Shown here: piece after piece, positions 33,043 through 41,475 of the stretch | Layout of the letters: each line of letters opens with the position of its first letter | Position numbering within the stretch: the first letter of the stretch is position 1 | Assembly (NCBI RefSeq): GCF_001665295.1 | Contig: NZ_LZSE01000036.1 | Span: 1 to 64,000, forward strand | Length of the DNA: 64,000 nt | Reading direction: 5' to 3' | Source: Mycobacterium sp. 1554424.7 | GTDB taxonomy: Bacteria; Actinomycetota; Actinomycetes; Mycobacteriales; Mycobacteriaceae | Made by a program: the position numbers and the translations under genes | The notes under the pieces: generated by a model | What the model saw: only the letters and a program-made list of their open reading frames with translations | Told to the model about the DNA's origin: nothing | The model's database searches: none

Positions 33043-33885
33043 ATGGAGCGGCGCGTGCTCGAAGCGATCATCTATGAACGCGAACCGCCGATTGCGCGGA
33101 TCATCTTGAATCGGGTCGACAAGGCCAACACCAAGGACGCGGTATTGGTCACCGAGGTCGACGACTGCCTACACGAGGCCGACCGCGACAAAGAGATCAA
33201 AGTCGTCATCATCAAGGCCAACGGAAAAGGTTTCTGCGGCGGGCATGTGGCCCGCTGGGGCCCCGACGAGAACCCCTACCCGGACTTCGGCAACACCTTC
33301 GAGGACCTTTACAAGGGGACCGCCGACCTGTTTCTGTGGCCCACCCTGTATCTGTGGGAGTTCCCCAAGCCGACGATCTCCGCGGTCCACGGCTATTGCA
33401 TGGGCGGCGGGATCTATCTCGGCCTGCTGACCGATTTCTGCGTGGCGTCCGAGGACGCGTATTTCCAGATGCCGCTTGCCCAAAGCCTGGGCGAACCCGG
33501 CGGCCACACCATGATCGAGCCGTGGTTGCTGATGAACTGGCACCGCACCATGGACTGGCTATTGCTGGCGCCGACCCTGTCCGCGCGCGAAGCGCTCGAC
33601 TGGGGTCTGCTCAACAAGGTTGTGCCCCGTGAAGAGCTGGAAGACACCGTGGAGGAGATGGCCCGCAAGATCTCCCAAATCCCGTTGACCACCTTGATGG
33701 CGGTGAAGAACAACGTGAAGCGGGCCTGGGAATTGATGGGAATGCGGGTGCACCTCCAGGTCAGTCACATCTTGACCAACATGGTGGGCGCCGCATCGGA
33801 TGTGCAGGCGCGGCGGGCCGAACTCATGCAATCCGGCATGAAGCCACGCGATTTCGTCGGCCGCGACGAGCGCGAAGCCACCTAG
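33043..33885 (+). CDS. Crotonase-fold (enoyl-CoA hydratase/isomerase family) protein lacking classical catalytic glutamates
   Basis: Protein of 280 aa. The crotonase core is clear: the oxyanion-hole segments KANGKGFCGGH and AVHGYCMGGG, followed by the conserved C-terminal helices. The two glutamates used by classical enoyl-CoA hydratase are not there: the GGGCEL position reads GGGIYL and the QPE position reads MPL. It shares unusual blocks with the paralogue at 40345-41220 (LWEF.KPTI, TTL.A.K.N.KRAWELMGMRVH). So it binds an acyl-CoA but may isomerise, cleave or hydrolyse rather than hydrate. It stands alone on the plus strand near the catabolic operon. Confidence 0.9.
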   Translation: MERRVLEAIIYEREPPIARIILNRVDKANTKDAVLVTEVDDCLHEADRDKEIKVVIIKANGKGFCGGHVARWGPDENPYPDFGNTFEDLYKGTADLFLWPTLYLWEFPKPTISAVHGYCMGGGIYLGLLTDFCVASEDAYFQMPLAQSLGEPGGHTMIEPWLLMNWHRTMDWLLLAPTLSAREALDWGLLNKVVPREELEDTVEEMARKISQIPLTTLMAVKNNVKRAWELMGMRVHLQVSHILTNMVGAASDVQARRAELMQSGMKPRDFVGRDEREAT

Positions 33886-33929
33886 TCCGGATTCGCGGCC
33901 GGCGTTGTCGGCTCGAAAAATCGGCGCGT

Positions 33930-33946
33930 ACCGGCCCGCGGCCGGT
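33930..33946. terminator. Terminator-like hairpin after the crotonase gene
   Basis: ACCGGCC at 33930-33936 and GGCCGGT at 33940-33946 form a perfect 7-bp stem with a 3-nt loop, 45 nt beyond the crotonase stop. No U-tract follows. Confidence 0.45.
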
Positions 33947-34163
33947 GACTTAGGATGGCACTCGGTAGCGGCTGGCGCGCCAGTGCGCCACCCGCAGGGC
34001 CGGCATGACGAGAGGGATGGTCGGTGGCTGCACCCATCAGGCCGGACGGCGGGCAGGTGCCCCGCGTGCGTGCCATTCGACGTGCAATTGCCGATGAAAT
34101 GTCGCTGGCCAGAACAGGACTCAGCCCCCGAGCTTCGCTTCAGCCTAAGGAGAATGAGCCGCT

Positions 34164-35624
34164 ATGACGCAGGCGCTGAAGGTCGAATACCAAGAACTCA
34201 TGGCGCGGGCTGACGAACTCGAGCAACCGCTGCCGACCGTCCCGTCCACCAATCCGCAAGGTCCGTGCAACCTTTCGTTCATCCACGATGCCGCAGCACG
34301 ACTCGCCCTTTCGGCTGACACGTTGCGGATGTACCTCAAAGGGTGCGAACGGGAATGGAAGAGCCTGGCGAAATCCCTGCGGAACGCTGCCAAGGCCTAT
34401 GAAGAGGTCGAGACCCAAGCCGCGGAGGCGATCAGAGAATCCATGAGCGGTGGTTCCTCCACGACGGGGGTCGCGGCGGCATCTGTCACCGCTGATGACG
34501 AGCCCTGGACGCCACCACCGCCCGCGGCAGCGGCACTGTCGTTCGAATTGCCCTACTACGAAGTCAGACAAGCGGCGGCGGACATTGAATCCGGTGACCA
34601 GGGGGCGGGATTCAGGGCGTTCGCGCAGGAATGGGACGCATTCCAGCGGGCGTTCCGGGAGCAAACGTATCGGTTCCGCCTGTTTACCAGCTGGGAAGGG
34701 GAGGCGACGGCCCGCGTCGAACAAAACTTCCACCAGCAGAAGGAGTGGATATATTCCTTCGCGAAATTGTGCGGCGACTTGGGTAAGCAGGCTGACAGGG
34801 TCGTCGATGTGCACAAGAGGGCGACCGCCACCACCGGCTACAACAACCAGCACGCGCTGGACAACGCGCATCCCACGTCGTACGAGGTATCGCAATGCGA
34901 TTATTGGTACCGGCGTTATGTGGAATCCAACCAGCAATATATTCCGCTGGCCATTGAATGGTACGAGAAATTGCAGGCGAGTTCCGAATCGGCGTTGAGG
35001 TACTACGTTCAGTACGCGAACTTACCGCTAAAGCCGGCCAACCCGGACGCTCCTCCCAAGGCCACGGTCATCAAGCCGCCCGATCAAACACCAAAGCCGG
35101 ATCCCAAGCCAGAGCCGACTCCCGATCCCGGGGACGGCCCCTCGCCAACACCCGATCCGACGCCGGCGCCCGATCCCGGAGCCGGTCCGACCCCCACCCC
35201 GACGCCGACGCCGATGCCAATACCTACGCCGACCCCGGAGCAGATCGGGAAGGCGGCCGGGCAGGGTCTGCAGGGCTTTTCGCAAGGGATGCAGGGTTTT
35301 TCGCAGGGCATGCAGGGCGTTACGCAGGGGATGAGCGCCGTGCAGGGTTTCCAGGGCTTCGGCCAGGGGGCCGCGGGAGGCGGCTCGACGCCGACCCAGC
35401 TTGCCTCGGACACCACCAGATTGGATCCACCGCCCGCCGGCGACGCGCAATTGATCGATGAGGAAAACAAAGACGACGACGAGAACAAGGACGACGAGGA
35501 AACGCAGGGGGAACAGGCGATTGCCGAAGGTGCCGGGCCTGGCGATCAGACGTCCGGCACCGCCCCCACCGAGCCGCCCGTGACCGGCCAACCGGGCGCC
35601 GCGCCTTCCGGCGTGGTGCTCTAG
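34164..35624 (+). CDS. EspB-like secreted protein (orphan type VII secretion substrate)
   Basis: Protein of 486 aa. The N-terminal half resembles EspB of the ESX-1 system: QELMARADELEQPLP, PCNLSFIHDAAARLALSADTLRMYLKGCEREWKSLAKSLRNAAKAYEEVE. The secretion motif YxxxE is at residues 79-83, ADIESGDQGAGFRAFAQEWDAF follows, and the WxG turn is SWEGEA near residue 177. A Pro/Thr-rich linker spans about 290-355, a G-F-S-Q-G-M-Q repeat region about 360-405, and a strongly acidic stretch about 432-451. EspB is a PE/PPE-like fused helical bundle that forms rings outside the cell. No ESX-1 genes are nearby, so this is an orphan paralogue whose exporter is unknown. Confidence 0.82.
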   Translation: MTQALKVEYQELMARADELEQPLPTVPSTNPQGPCNLSFIHDAAARLALSADTLRMYLKGCEREWKSLAKSLRNAAKAYEEVETQAAEAIRESMSGGSSTTGVAAASVTADDEPWTPPPPAAAALSFELPYYEVRQAAADIESGDQGAGFRAFAQEWDAFQRAFREQTYRFRLFTSWEGEATARVEQNFHQQKEWIYSFAKLCGDLGKQADRVVDVHKRATATTGYNNQHALDNAHPTSYEVSQCDYWYRRYVESNQQYIPLAIEWYEKLQASSESALRYYVQYANLPLKPANPDAPPKATVIKPPDQTPKPDPKPEPTPDPGDGPSPTPDPTPAPDPGAGPTPTPTPTPMPIPTPTPEQIGKAAGQGLQGFSQGMQGFSQGMQGVTQGMSAVQGFQGFGQGAAGGGSTPTQLASDTTRLDPPPAGDAQLIDEENKDDDENKDDEETQGEQAIAEGAGPGDQTSGTAPTEPPVTGQPGAAPSGVVL

Positions 35625-35630
35625 CGGCGC

Positions 35631-35686
35631 GAGTAGACGCGAAAGCTCCTATTTGGGGCCTGAGTTGGGGGCTTTTGTGTCTGCTC
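35631..35686. terminator. Bidirectional terminator hairpin between espB-like and kstD-like genes
   Basis: GAGTAGACGCGAAAGCTCC (35631-35649) pairs with GGGGCTTTTGTGTCTGCTC (35668-35686) over 19 positions, allowing four G-U wobbles. The stem lies between two convergent stops. I recall the GAGCAGACGCAAAAGC-type sequence as common at mycobacterial gene ends, so it is probably a recurrent terminator. Confidence 0.65.
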
Positions 35687-35692
35687 GCCGGG

Positions 35693-37393
35693 TTAACGGC
35701 TGCGCTCCCCGGCGATCCTGCGACCGGCGGCGTGCCGGGCGGACACGTAACCGAACACCATCGAGCTGGCGATGCTCGCGCCGGCGCCCGGATACGTGCG
35801 GCCCATCACCGTGGCGGTGGTGTTGCCCGTGGCGTAGAGGCCCTCGATCACCAGGTCCTGTTCGTCGAGTACCTGCGCGTGCTCGTTGGTGACCACGCCC
35901 CCGCACGTCCCGACGTCCGCCGGGAACACCCGGGTCGCGTAGTAGGGCGCGCGGTCGAGGGGGCCGACGGCGGCGTTGGGCCGGTAGCCGGGATCGCCGA
36001 GGCAGTCGTTGTAGGCCGACTGGCCGCGCCCGAAGTCGGGGTCCAAGCCCTTGGCGGCGAAGCGGTTGAACCGCTGGATCGTTTGCGCCAATTCGTCGGC
36101 GGGAAGCTCGATCTGGCGGGCGAGATCCGCGATGCTGTCGCCGCGTTTGACGGCGCCGCTCTCGACGAGTTCGGGCGGCAGGCCCTGGTTGCGCTTGAGC
36201 GGGTTGGTGCTGGTGACGTACCGGCGCACGTAGCCGTCGTCGAAGATCATCCAGCAGGGCACCGCCTTGTTGGCGTACATCGCCTTGCCGACCTCGACGT
36301 AGGAGTTGGACTCGTTGCAGAACCGCCGCCCGGTCGCATCGACGTAGATCGCGCCGGGACGCTGCCGGCCCGAACCCAGTGAGGCGGCCGCGGCGCCGCC
36401 GTCCTTGATGAAAACCGAAGGCAGCCACCAGGCCTCGTCCAGCAGGTCGGTCTTCGCGCCCAGCCGCATCGCGGCCTGCAGCACCTCGCCGGTGTCCCCG
36501 GCGTTGGCGATCGACCACTGCGCCTCGTTGGGCTGATCGCCGCTGTACTGGCGGCGCATCTCCTTGTTGTGGCCGAATCCTCCGGCGGCCAGCAAAACTC
36601 CCTTGCGCGCCTCCACGTTCAGCGGTGCGCCGCCGCGGGACACGCGCGCGCCGACGACGCGGCCGTCCTCCACGATGAGGTCTTCCATGGCGGCATTCGT
36701 CCACAGCGGGGGCTGGCCGTCACCCAATTCGATGAGCGCCTTGAGCATCTGGGCGATCAGCGAGGCCCCGTTGGTGAGGATTTGACGGCGGCGGATCCGC
36801 GCGGCCGCGGTGCGCAGGAACACCCGGGTCGCCACGGCGAACGCGCGCGGCGACCGGTTGTAGTACTGAACCGAACGCAATTCGTTGGTCAGGACCACGA
36901 ACCCGTAGTTCTTCGCCAGCGGCGGCTGCACCTTGTCGCTCCAGCCGTCGAGCTCCGCGGCATCGAACGGGACGCCCTCTATCGCGCGGCCGGACTCGTT
37001 GCCGCCCTTGTGATTCGGGTAGTAGTCGCTCCACCCGTCGCACCGGATCAGCCGAACGCCTTTGCGGACAAGGAAATTGATCATTTCGTAGCCGGCGGTG
37101 AGGAACATCTCGCGGCGCGCGGGCGAGGAGGGCGCGCCGATGTCGCCGACCACGTCGGCGAGGTAGGCCAGGCCGTCCTCGTGCGAGTCCGCCACGCCCT
37201 CGGCCCGCATCAACGGGTTGTTGGGGAGCCAGACGATGCCGCCCGAGAGGCCCGTCGAGCCCCCGACCAGCGCCTGCTTCTCGATGATCAGCGGCTCGAG
37301 CCCGCAGTCGATCGCCGCCAGCCCGGCCACCATGCCGCCGCCGCCGCTGCCCGCGATGAGCAGGTCGACGGAGCGGTCCCAGCGGGTGGTCAT
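35693..37393 (-). CDS. FAD-binding dehydrogenase, 3-ketosteroid delta1-dehydrogenase-like (KstD family)
   Basis: Flavoprotein of 566 aa. It starts with DLLIAGSGGGGMVAGLAAIDCG (FAD motif) and has VGGSTGLSGGIVWLPNNPLM, typical of KstD/fumarate-reductase-like flavoproteins. It ends with LYATGNTTATVMGRTYPGAGASIASSMVFGYVSARHA, the KstD C-terminal flavin motif. Such enzymes insert double bonds next to a ketone in steroid or other alicyclic rings. The start overlaps the Rieske oxygenase stop by 4 nt; it is the last gene of the eight-gene operon. The ring-desaturation role is a family inference and the true substrate is unknown. Confidence 0.92.
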   Translation of the reverse strand: MTTRWDRSVDLLIAGSGGGGMVAGLAAIDCGLEPLIIEKQALVGGSTGLSGGIVWLPNNPLMRAEGVADSHEDGLAYLADVVGDIGAPSSPARREMFLTAGYEMINFLVRKGVRLIRCDGWSDYYPNHKGGNESGRAIEGVPFDAAELDGWSDKVQPPLAKNYGFVVLTNELRSVQYYNRSPRAFAVATRVFLRTAAARIRRRQILTNGASLIAQMLKALIELGDGQPPLWTNAAMEDLIVEDGRVVGARVSRGGAPLNVEARKGVLLAAGGFGHNKEMRRQYSGDQPNEAQWSIANAGDTGEVLQAAMRLGAKTDLLDEAWWLPSVFIKDGGAAAASLGSGRQRPGAIYVDATGRRFCNESNSYVEVGKAMYANKAVPCWMIFDDGYVRRYVTSTNPLKRNQGLPPELVESGAVKRGDSIADLARQIELPADELAQTIQRFNRFAAKGLDPDFGRGQSAYNDCLGDPGYRPNAAVGPLDRAPYYATRVFPADVGTCGGVVTNEHAQVLDEQDLVIEGLYATGNTTATVMGRTYPGAGASIASSMVFGYVSARHAAGRRIAGERSR

Positions 37394-38784
37394 CGCGCCC
37401 CCGAGCTGAATCCCAGGTCGGCGATCGGCACGTCGATGGTGGTGTTGGTCTTCTGGATCGCGGGCACCAGCGCGTCGTAGGGCAGGCCGGCCAGGAAGCC
37501 GTCGATGACGCGTTCGAAGTTCGAGATCAGCCCCTCGATCCGGTCCGACAGTCGCATGTAGTCAAACCCCTTGGAGTGCAGGCCTTTCTGCTGCCGCGGC
37601 AGGTTCGAGAAGTCCTGCGCGGGGATGGGCGGCCAGCGCGGGTCGTCGGGTGCCATGGGCTCCGGCGGTGTGGGTTTGTCGGTGATCTGGTCCGGCGGGA
37701 TGCGGGTCAGCGACCAGATCTCGAACAGCGTCTCCTCCGGGCCGAGCGGGCGGATCCGGTAGGACGAGGCGCTGCTGTACTGGGGCAGCAGAAAATAGTG
37801 GGGGAAGCAGAAATTGATCGCTTCGGTGATGCCGCGCCGCTCCAGCTCGTTGAGGTCGGGCATGTCGCAGCCCCGGGCGCGGTGCCAGTTGACGATGGCG
37901 TCGTTGAGCGCGGCCCGCCAGGCGGCCATCGCCGCGGCCGGATCGGCGGGCAACTCCATGGTCTGCAGCCCCTCGGCGATGCGGACGTCGTTCTCGTGGG
38001 TCATTCCGGCCATGCCCTCGCCGAGGGTGCGCATGAAGTACAGGTTCGTCTGGGCCAGCCCCGGCGGTCTCGATGTGCTGGGCATCGACGACGGCAGCAG
38101 CTGCGGGTGTGTCTGCGGGACGTGGTAGCCCTCCATGAAGGCGGCCGTCGCCAGCTTCCAGTTCACGGGAAGCCGGCACGCCTGCCACCACTCGACGCGC
38201 AGCGACTCGACCTTCCAGGCGTCGTAGATCGAGGCGAACGGCTCGAAGCAGTCCCGCATCGGCGGCGCGTCGTCGTCGAGGTTGATCCACGCGCATCCGC
38301 CCCAGAGCTCGCATCGGACTCCGACGAGTTGGAGATCGTCCGGGCTCAGGTTTTCCTCGGCGAACTCGTCGGGCCGCAGGACGAAGGTGTTGCGGCCGTC
38401 GATGGCCCAGCACCAGCCGTGGAACGGGCAGACGAAGGTGCGGCGGTTTCCGTTGCCCTCCACCAGCTTTACCCCGCGATGGCGGCAGGCGTTGTGGTAG
38501 GCCCGGACGTTTTCGGCGTCCAGCCGGACGACGATGATGGACTCGTCCAGGATCTCGTACTCGACGTAGTCGCCAGGCTTCGGGATCTCCTCGAGCCGGC
38601 AGGCCATCTGCCACACGCGGGGCCAGAACATCTCCGCCTCGAGCGCGTAGAACTCCGGGTCGTAGTAGCGCTGCTTGGGGATCCGGTCGGGCCGCTGAAC
38701 CGCCCACGGCACCGGCAGCGGTGTCCAGTTCACGTCGGTGTGGTGGGTGCTTTCGGTAGTCACCATGTCCGTTCCCTCGTTCAT
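37390..38784 (-). CDS. Rieske non-heme iron ring-hydroxylating oxygenase, alpha subunit
   Basis: Protein of 464 aa. The Rieske [2Fe-2S] ligands are C100-x-H102 and C119-x2-H122 (ACRHRG and CPFHGW). The mononuclear iron site follows as EGYHVPQTHP. The family hydroxylates aromatic or alicyclic rings with O2. No beta subunit, ferredoxin or reductase gene is present in the operon, so it may be an alpha-only oxygenase (as KshA is) using redox partners from elsewhere. The ATG at 38784 overlaps the acyl-CoA ligase stop (ATGA); a second ATG at 38766 is possible. Confidence 0.93.
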   Translation of the reverse strand: MNEGTDMVTTESTHHTDVNWTPLPVPWAVQRPDRIPKQRYYDPEFYALEAEMFWPRVWQMACRLEEIPKPGDYVEYEILDESIIVVRLDAENVRAYHNACRHRGVKLVEGNGNRRTFVCPFHGWCWAIDGRNTFVLRPDEFAEENLSPDDLQLVGVRCELWGGCAWINLDDDAPPMRDCFEPFASIYDAWKVESLRVEWWQACRLPVNWKLATAAFMEGYHVPQTHPQLLPSSMPSTSRPPGLAQTNLYFMRTLGEGMAGMTHENDVRIAEGLQTMELPADPAAAMAAWRAALNDAIVNWHRARGCDMPDLNELERRGITEAINFCFPHYFLLPQYSSASSYRIRPLGPEETLFEIWSLTRIPPDQITDKPTPPEPMAPDDPRWPPIPAQDFSNLPRQQKGLHSKGFDYMRLSDRIEGLISNFERVIDGFLAGLPYDALVPAIQKTNTTIDVPIADLGFSSGAR

Positions 38785-40325
38785 ACGATCCGTGATGCCC
38801 GCCCTTGCCAGTAGCGTTCGCGAATGCGCCTCTTGTACAGCTTTCCGTTGGGGTCGCGGGGCAACTCCGGTTCGAATTCGACTGTGCGCGGGCACTTGTA
38901 GCCGGCCAGGTGGGCGCGGCAGTACGCGATGAGCTCCGCCTCCAGGTCGGGTCCCGCCGCGACGCCGTCGACCGGCTGCACGACGGCCTTGACCTCCTCG
39001 CCGAACTCGTCGTTGGGCACGCCGAACACGGCGGCGTCGACCAGCTTGGGATGCATGACCAACAGGTTCTCCGCCTCCTGCGGGTAGATGTTCACCCCGC
39101 CCGAGACAATCATGAACGTCGAACGGTCGGTGAGGTAGAGGTATCCGTCCTCGTCGACGTAGCCCATGTCGCCGAGCGACCGCCAGCCCCGCTCGTTGGA
39201 GACCGACGCGGTCTTGGCGGGGTCCTTGAAGTACTCGAAATCGGGCCCGCCCTCGAAGAACAACTCGCCGGACTGGCCGACCGGAAGTTCGACCCCGTCG
39301 TCGCCGACCACGTGCACCGGGCTGAACGGCTTGCCGACCGAACCGGGATGGGCCAGCCATTCCTCGGGCCCGATCGTCGTGCCCGCGAATCCCTCGGTGC
39401 CCCCGTAGTATTCGTGGATGATGGGCCCGAACCACTCCATCATCCGGTGCTTGACGTCCACCGGGCACGGGGCCGCCGCGTGGATCACGCATCGCAGGCT
39501 GGAGACGTCATACCTTCGGCGCACCGCCTCGGGCAGCTTGAGCATGCGCACGAACATCGTCGGCACGAACTGGGCGTGGCTGACGCGGTGGGTCTCGATC
39601 AACCGCAGCACGGCCTCGGCGTCGAACTTGCGCATCAGGATGGAGGCGGCGCCGACGCGGTGCACCGCCATCGTGTAGTTCACCCCCGCCGCGTGATACA
39701 GCGGCGCGGGGGAGAGGTACACGCTGGAGGAGTCCATCCCGTACTTGTGGATCAGCGCGAGCTCCAGCACCGACTGGGCCCACGAGCCGTTGCCGTCGGC
39801 CGGCAGCGACCGCCGAACGGCCTTGGGCCGCCCCGTGGTTCCCGACGAATACAGCATTTCCGAGCCGTCCGACAACGGCGGGGCGTCGCCCGCCGCCGCC
39901 AGGGCGTCGTCGTAGGACCGCCAGCCCGGCGGGGTGCCGCCGACGGCCAGGTGGACTCCGACGCGGGCGTTGGCGGCGCGGACGTGCGCGGCGAGGTCGG
40001 CCCCGGAAGCCTCCGAGGCGTCGACAAAGACGGCCTTCGCGTCGGAGTCGTCGATGACGTAGGCGACCTCGTCGGGGGTGAAGTGGGTGTTGACCGCGGT
40101 GTAGTAGAGCCCGGAAAGCTGGCAGCCCCAAGTGATCTCGAAGAACTCGTGCCGGTTCGGCAGGACCAGCGCCACGCCGTCGCCCCGCCGCAGCCCGGCC
40201 CCGTGGAGGGCGGCCGCGACCCGTCGGCTTCGCTCATACAGGTCGCGATACGGGATCGTGCCGCCGTCCGCGAGGATGAGGGCCGGCGAATCGGGGGACG
40301 TGCTCGCGTGGTCGGCGATGTTCAC
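38781..40325 (-). CDS. Acyl-CoA synthetase (fatty-acid-CoA ligase, FadD-like)
   Basis: ANL-superfamily ligase of 514 aa. The AMP/P-loop motif is MLYSSGTTGRPKA, the A5 region is EYYGGTEGFAG, the A7 motif is RGWRSLGDMGYVDEDGYLYLTDR, and the C-terminal hinge and catalytic lysine region is LPRDPNGKLYKRRIR. It activates a carboxylic acid with ATP and CoA. Overlap with the Rieske gene (4 nt) and a 19-nt gap to the crotonase gene place it mid-operon, presumably activating the pathway's carboxylate substrate or intermediate. Confidence 0.93.
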   Translation of the reverse strand: MNIADHASTSPDSPALILADGGTIPYRDLYERSRRVAAALHGAGLRRGDGVALVLPNRHEFFEITWGCQLSGLYYTAVNTHFTPDEVAYVIDDSDAKAVFVDASEASGADLAAHVRAANARVGVHLAVGGTPPGWRSYDDALAAAGDAPPLSDGSEMLYSSGTTGRPKAVRRSLPADGNGSWAQSVLELALIHKYGMDSSSVYLSPAPLYHAAGVNYTMAVHRVGAASILMRKFDAEAVLRLIETHRVSHAQFVPTMFVRMLKLPEAVRRRYDVSSLRCVIHAAAPCPVDVKHRMMEWFGPIIHEYYGGTEGFAGTTIGPEEWLAHPGSVGKPFSPVHVVGDDGVELPVGQSGELFFEGGPDFEYFKDPAKTASVSNERGWRSLGDMGYVDEDGYLYLTDRSTFMIVSGGVNIYPQEAENLLVMHPKLVDAAVFGVPNDEFGEEVKAVVQPVDGVAAGPDLEAELIAYCRAHLAGYKCPRTVEFEPELPRDPNGKLYKRRIRERYWQGRASRIV

Positions 40326-40344
40326 GAGCGGACCTCGCGAAGGC

Positions 40345-41220
40345 TCAAGTCGTCGCCGCGCCGTCGGTGGACGAGGCGGCCGCCGCGGCCTGCCGCCGGG
40401 CCTGCTCGGACGGCAGCACCTTGTCCTTGAACACCGTCTGGATCAGCTCCTGCACGTCCTTGCTGATCGACGCGAGCGCGACGAGGTCATTGGAGCTCTG
40501 CCAGTGCACCCGCATGCCCATCAGCTCCCAGGCCCGCTTGAGGTTGGCCTTCGTGGCCAGCAGCGTGGTCATCGGCGCTTGGGCGATGTGGCGGGCGATC
40601 GCCTCGGCCCGCGATTCCAGTTGGTCGCGCGGAACGACCTCGTTGACCAGACCGACCTCCAGCGCCTTCTTGGCGTCTATGACCTCCGCGAGGTACAGGT
40701 AGTACGCCGCCCGCCGCCAATTCATGAAAACCCATGGCTCGATGGAGCATTCACCGGACGGCATGCCGAAGCCCTGCAGTGGCGGGTAGGAGAAGTAGGC
40801 GTCCTCGGCGGCGATGACGATGTCGGTGGTCAGCCCGTAGTGCGTGCCGCCGCCGACGCAATAGCCGTGCACGGCGGCGATCGTCGGCTTGGAGAACTCC
40901 CACAGGTTCAGCACCGGCTTGACGAACAGGTCGGTCTGCGGCTTCCACGGCGTGCCCATCACCTTCGCGCCCTCGACGAACGCCGGGTAGTCGACGGCGT
41001 TGTTGCCGATCGCATGCCCGGAGCAGAAGCCCTTGCCGTTGGCCTTGAGGATCAACACCTTGATGTCGTAGTCGCGGTCGGCGTCCAGCAGCGCGGCGTC
41101 GACTTCCTCGGCCAGCTTCTGGTCCTGGGCGTTCGCCTTCTCCGGCCAGTTGAGCGTGACGCGCGCGATCGGGCCTTCCTTTTCGTAGACGATTCTCTCG
41201 CGGGTCTCGTTGAGATCCAT
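40345..41220 (-). CDS. Crotonase-fold protein (paralogue of 33043-33885), classical glutamates absent
   Basis: Protein of 291 aa. KANGKGFCSGHAIG and AAVHGYCVGGGTHYG form the oxyanion hole, but the position of the first catalytic Glu reads His (GGGTHYG) and that of the second reads Pro (YPP). Conserved blocks LWEFSKPTI, SIEPWVFMNW and KRAWELMGMRVH are shared with the plus-strand paralogue. The Ala-rich tail is variable. Within the operon it follows the lipoyl-domain gene by 18 nt. A C-C hydrolase or isomerase activity on a CoA ester is possible; simple hydration is doubtful. Confidence 0.9.
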   Translation of the reverse strand: MDLNETRERIVYEKEGPIARVTLNWPEKANAQDQKLAEEVDAALLDADRDYDIKVLILKANGKGFCSGHAIGNNAVDYPAFVEGAKVMGTPWKPQTDLFVKPVLNLWEFSKPTIAAVHGYCVGGGTHYGLTTDIVIAAEDAYFSYPPLQGFGMPSGECSIEPWVFMNWRRAAYYLYLAEVIDAKKALEVGLVNEVVPRDQLESRAEAIARHIAQAPMTTLLATKANLKRAWELMGMRVHWQSSNDLVALASISKDVQELIQTVFKDKVLPSEQARRQAAAAASSTDGAATT

Positions 41221-41238
41221 GTGGCTTACCTTCCTTCG

Positions 41239-41475
41239 TTATGACGTGATGACGCCGATTTCGGCGCCGATGTCGTAGGTGGTCCCGACCTGGCCGGTCC
41301 ACTGCACGATGCCCGAGGCGCCCGCCTCGATTTCCTGTTCCACCTTCTCGGTGGCGATCACATAGATCGGCGTGCCCTCCTCAACGCGCTCGCCCGCCTC
41401 GACGAGCAGCCCGGTGAGCTCGGCCTCCGAGACCGCCACCGACACGCGCGGAATGCGAATGACGAAGTCAGCCAT
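41239..41475 (-). CDS. Free-standing lipoyl/biotinyl-binding domain protein
   Basis: Protein of only 78 aa, equal to one lipoyl domain: MADFVIRIPRVSVAVSEAELTGLLVEAGERVEEGTPIYVIATEKVEQEIEAGASGIV. K44 in the ATEKVE turn is the expected modified lysine. Unlike E2 components there is no peripheral-subunit-binding or catalytic acyltransferase domain, and no frameshifted remainder follows. It overlaps the E1 beta stop by 8 nt, so it is surely produced with the E1 subunits. It probably serves as a mobile acyl carrier accepting the product of E1, as H-protein does in glycine cleavage. Confidence 0.88.
   Translation of the reverse strand: MADFVIRIPRVSVAVSEAELTGLLVEAGERVEEGTPIYVIATEKVEQEIEAGASGIVQWTGQVGTTYDIGAEIGVITS

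Noticed and set aside
37390-38784. Assignment of the Rieske protein as KshA
   Set aside because: It is about 80 residues longer than KshA and the operon lacks steroid-ring genes other than a KstD-like flavoprotein.
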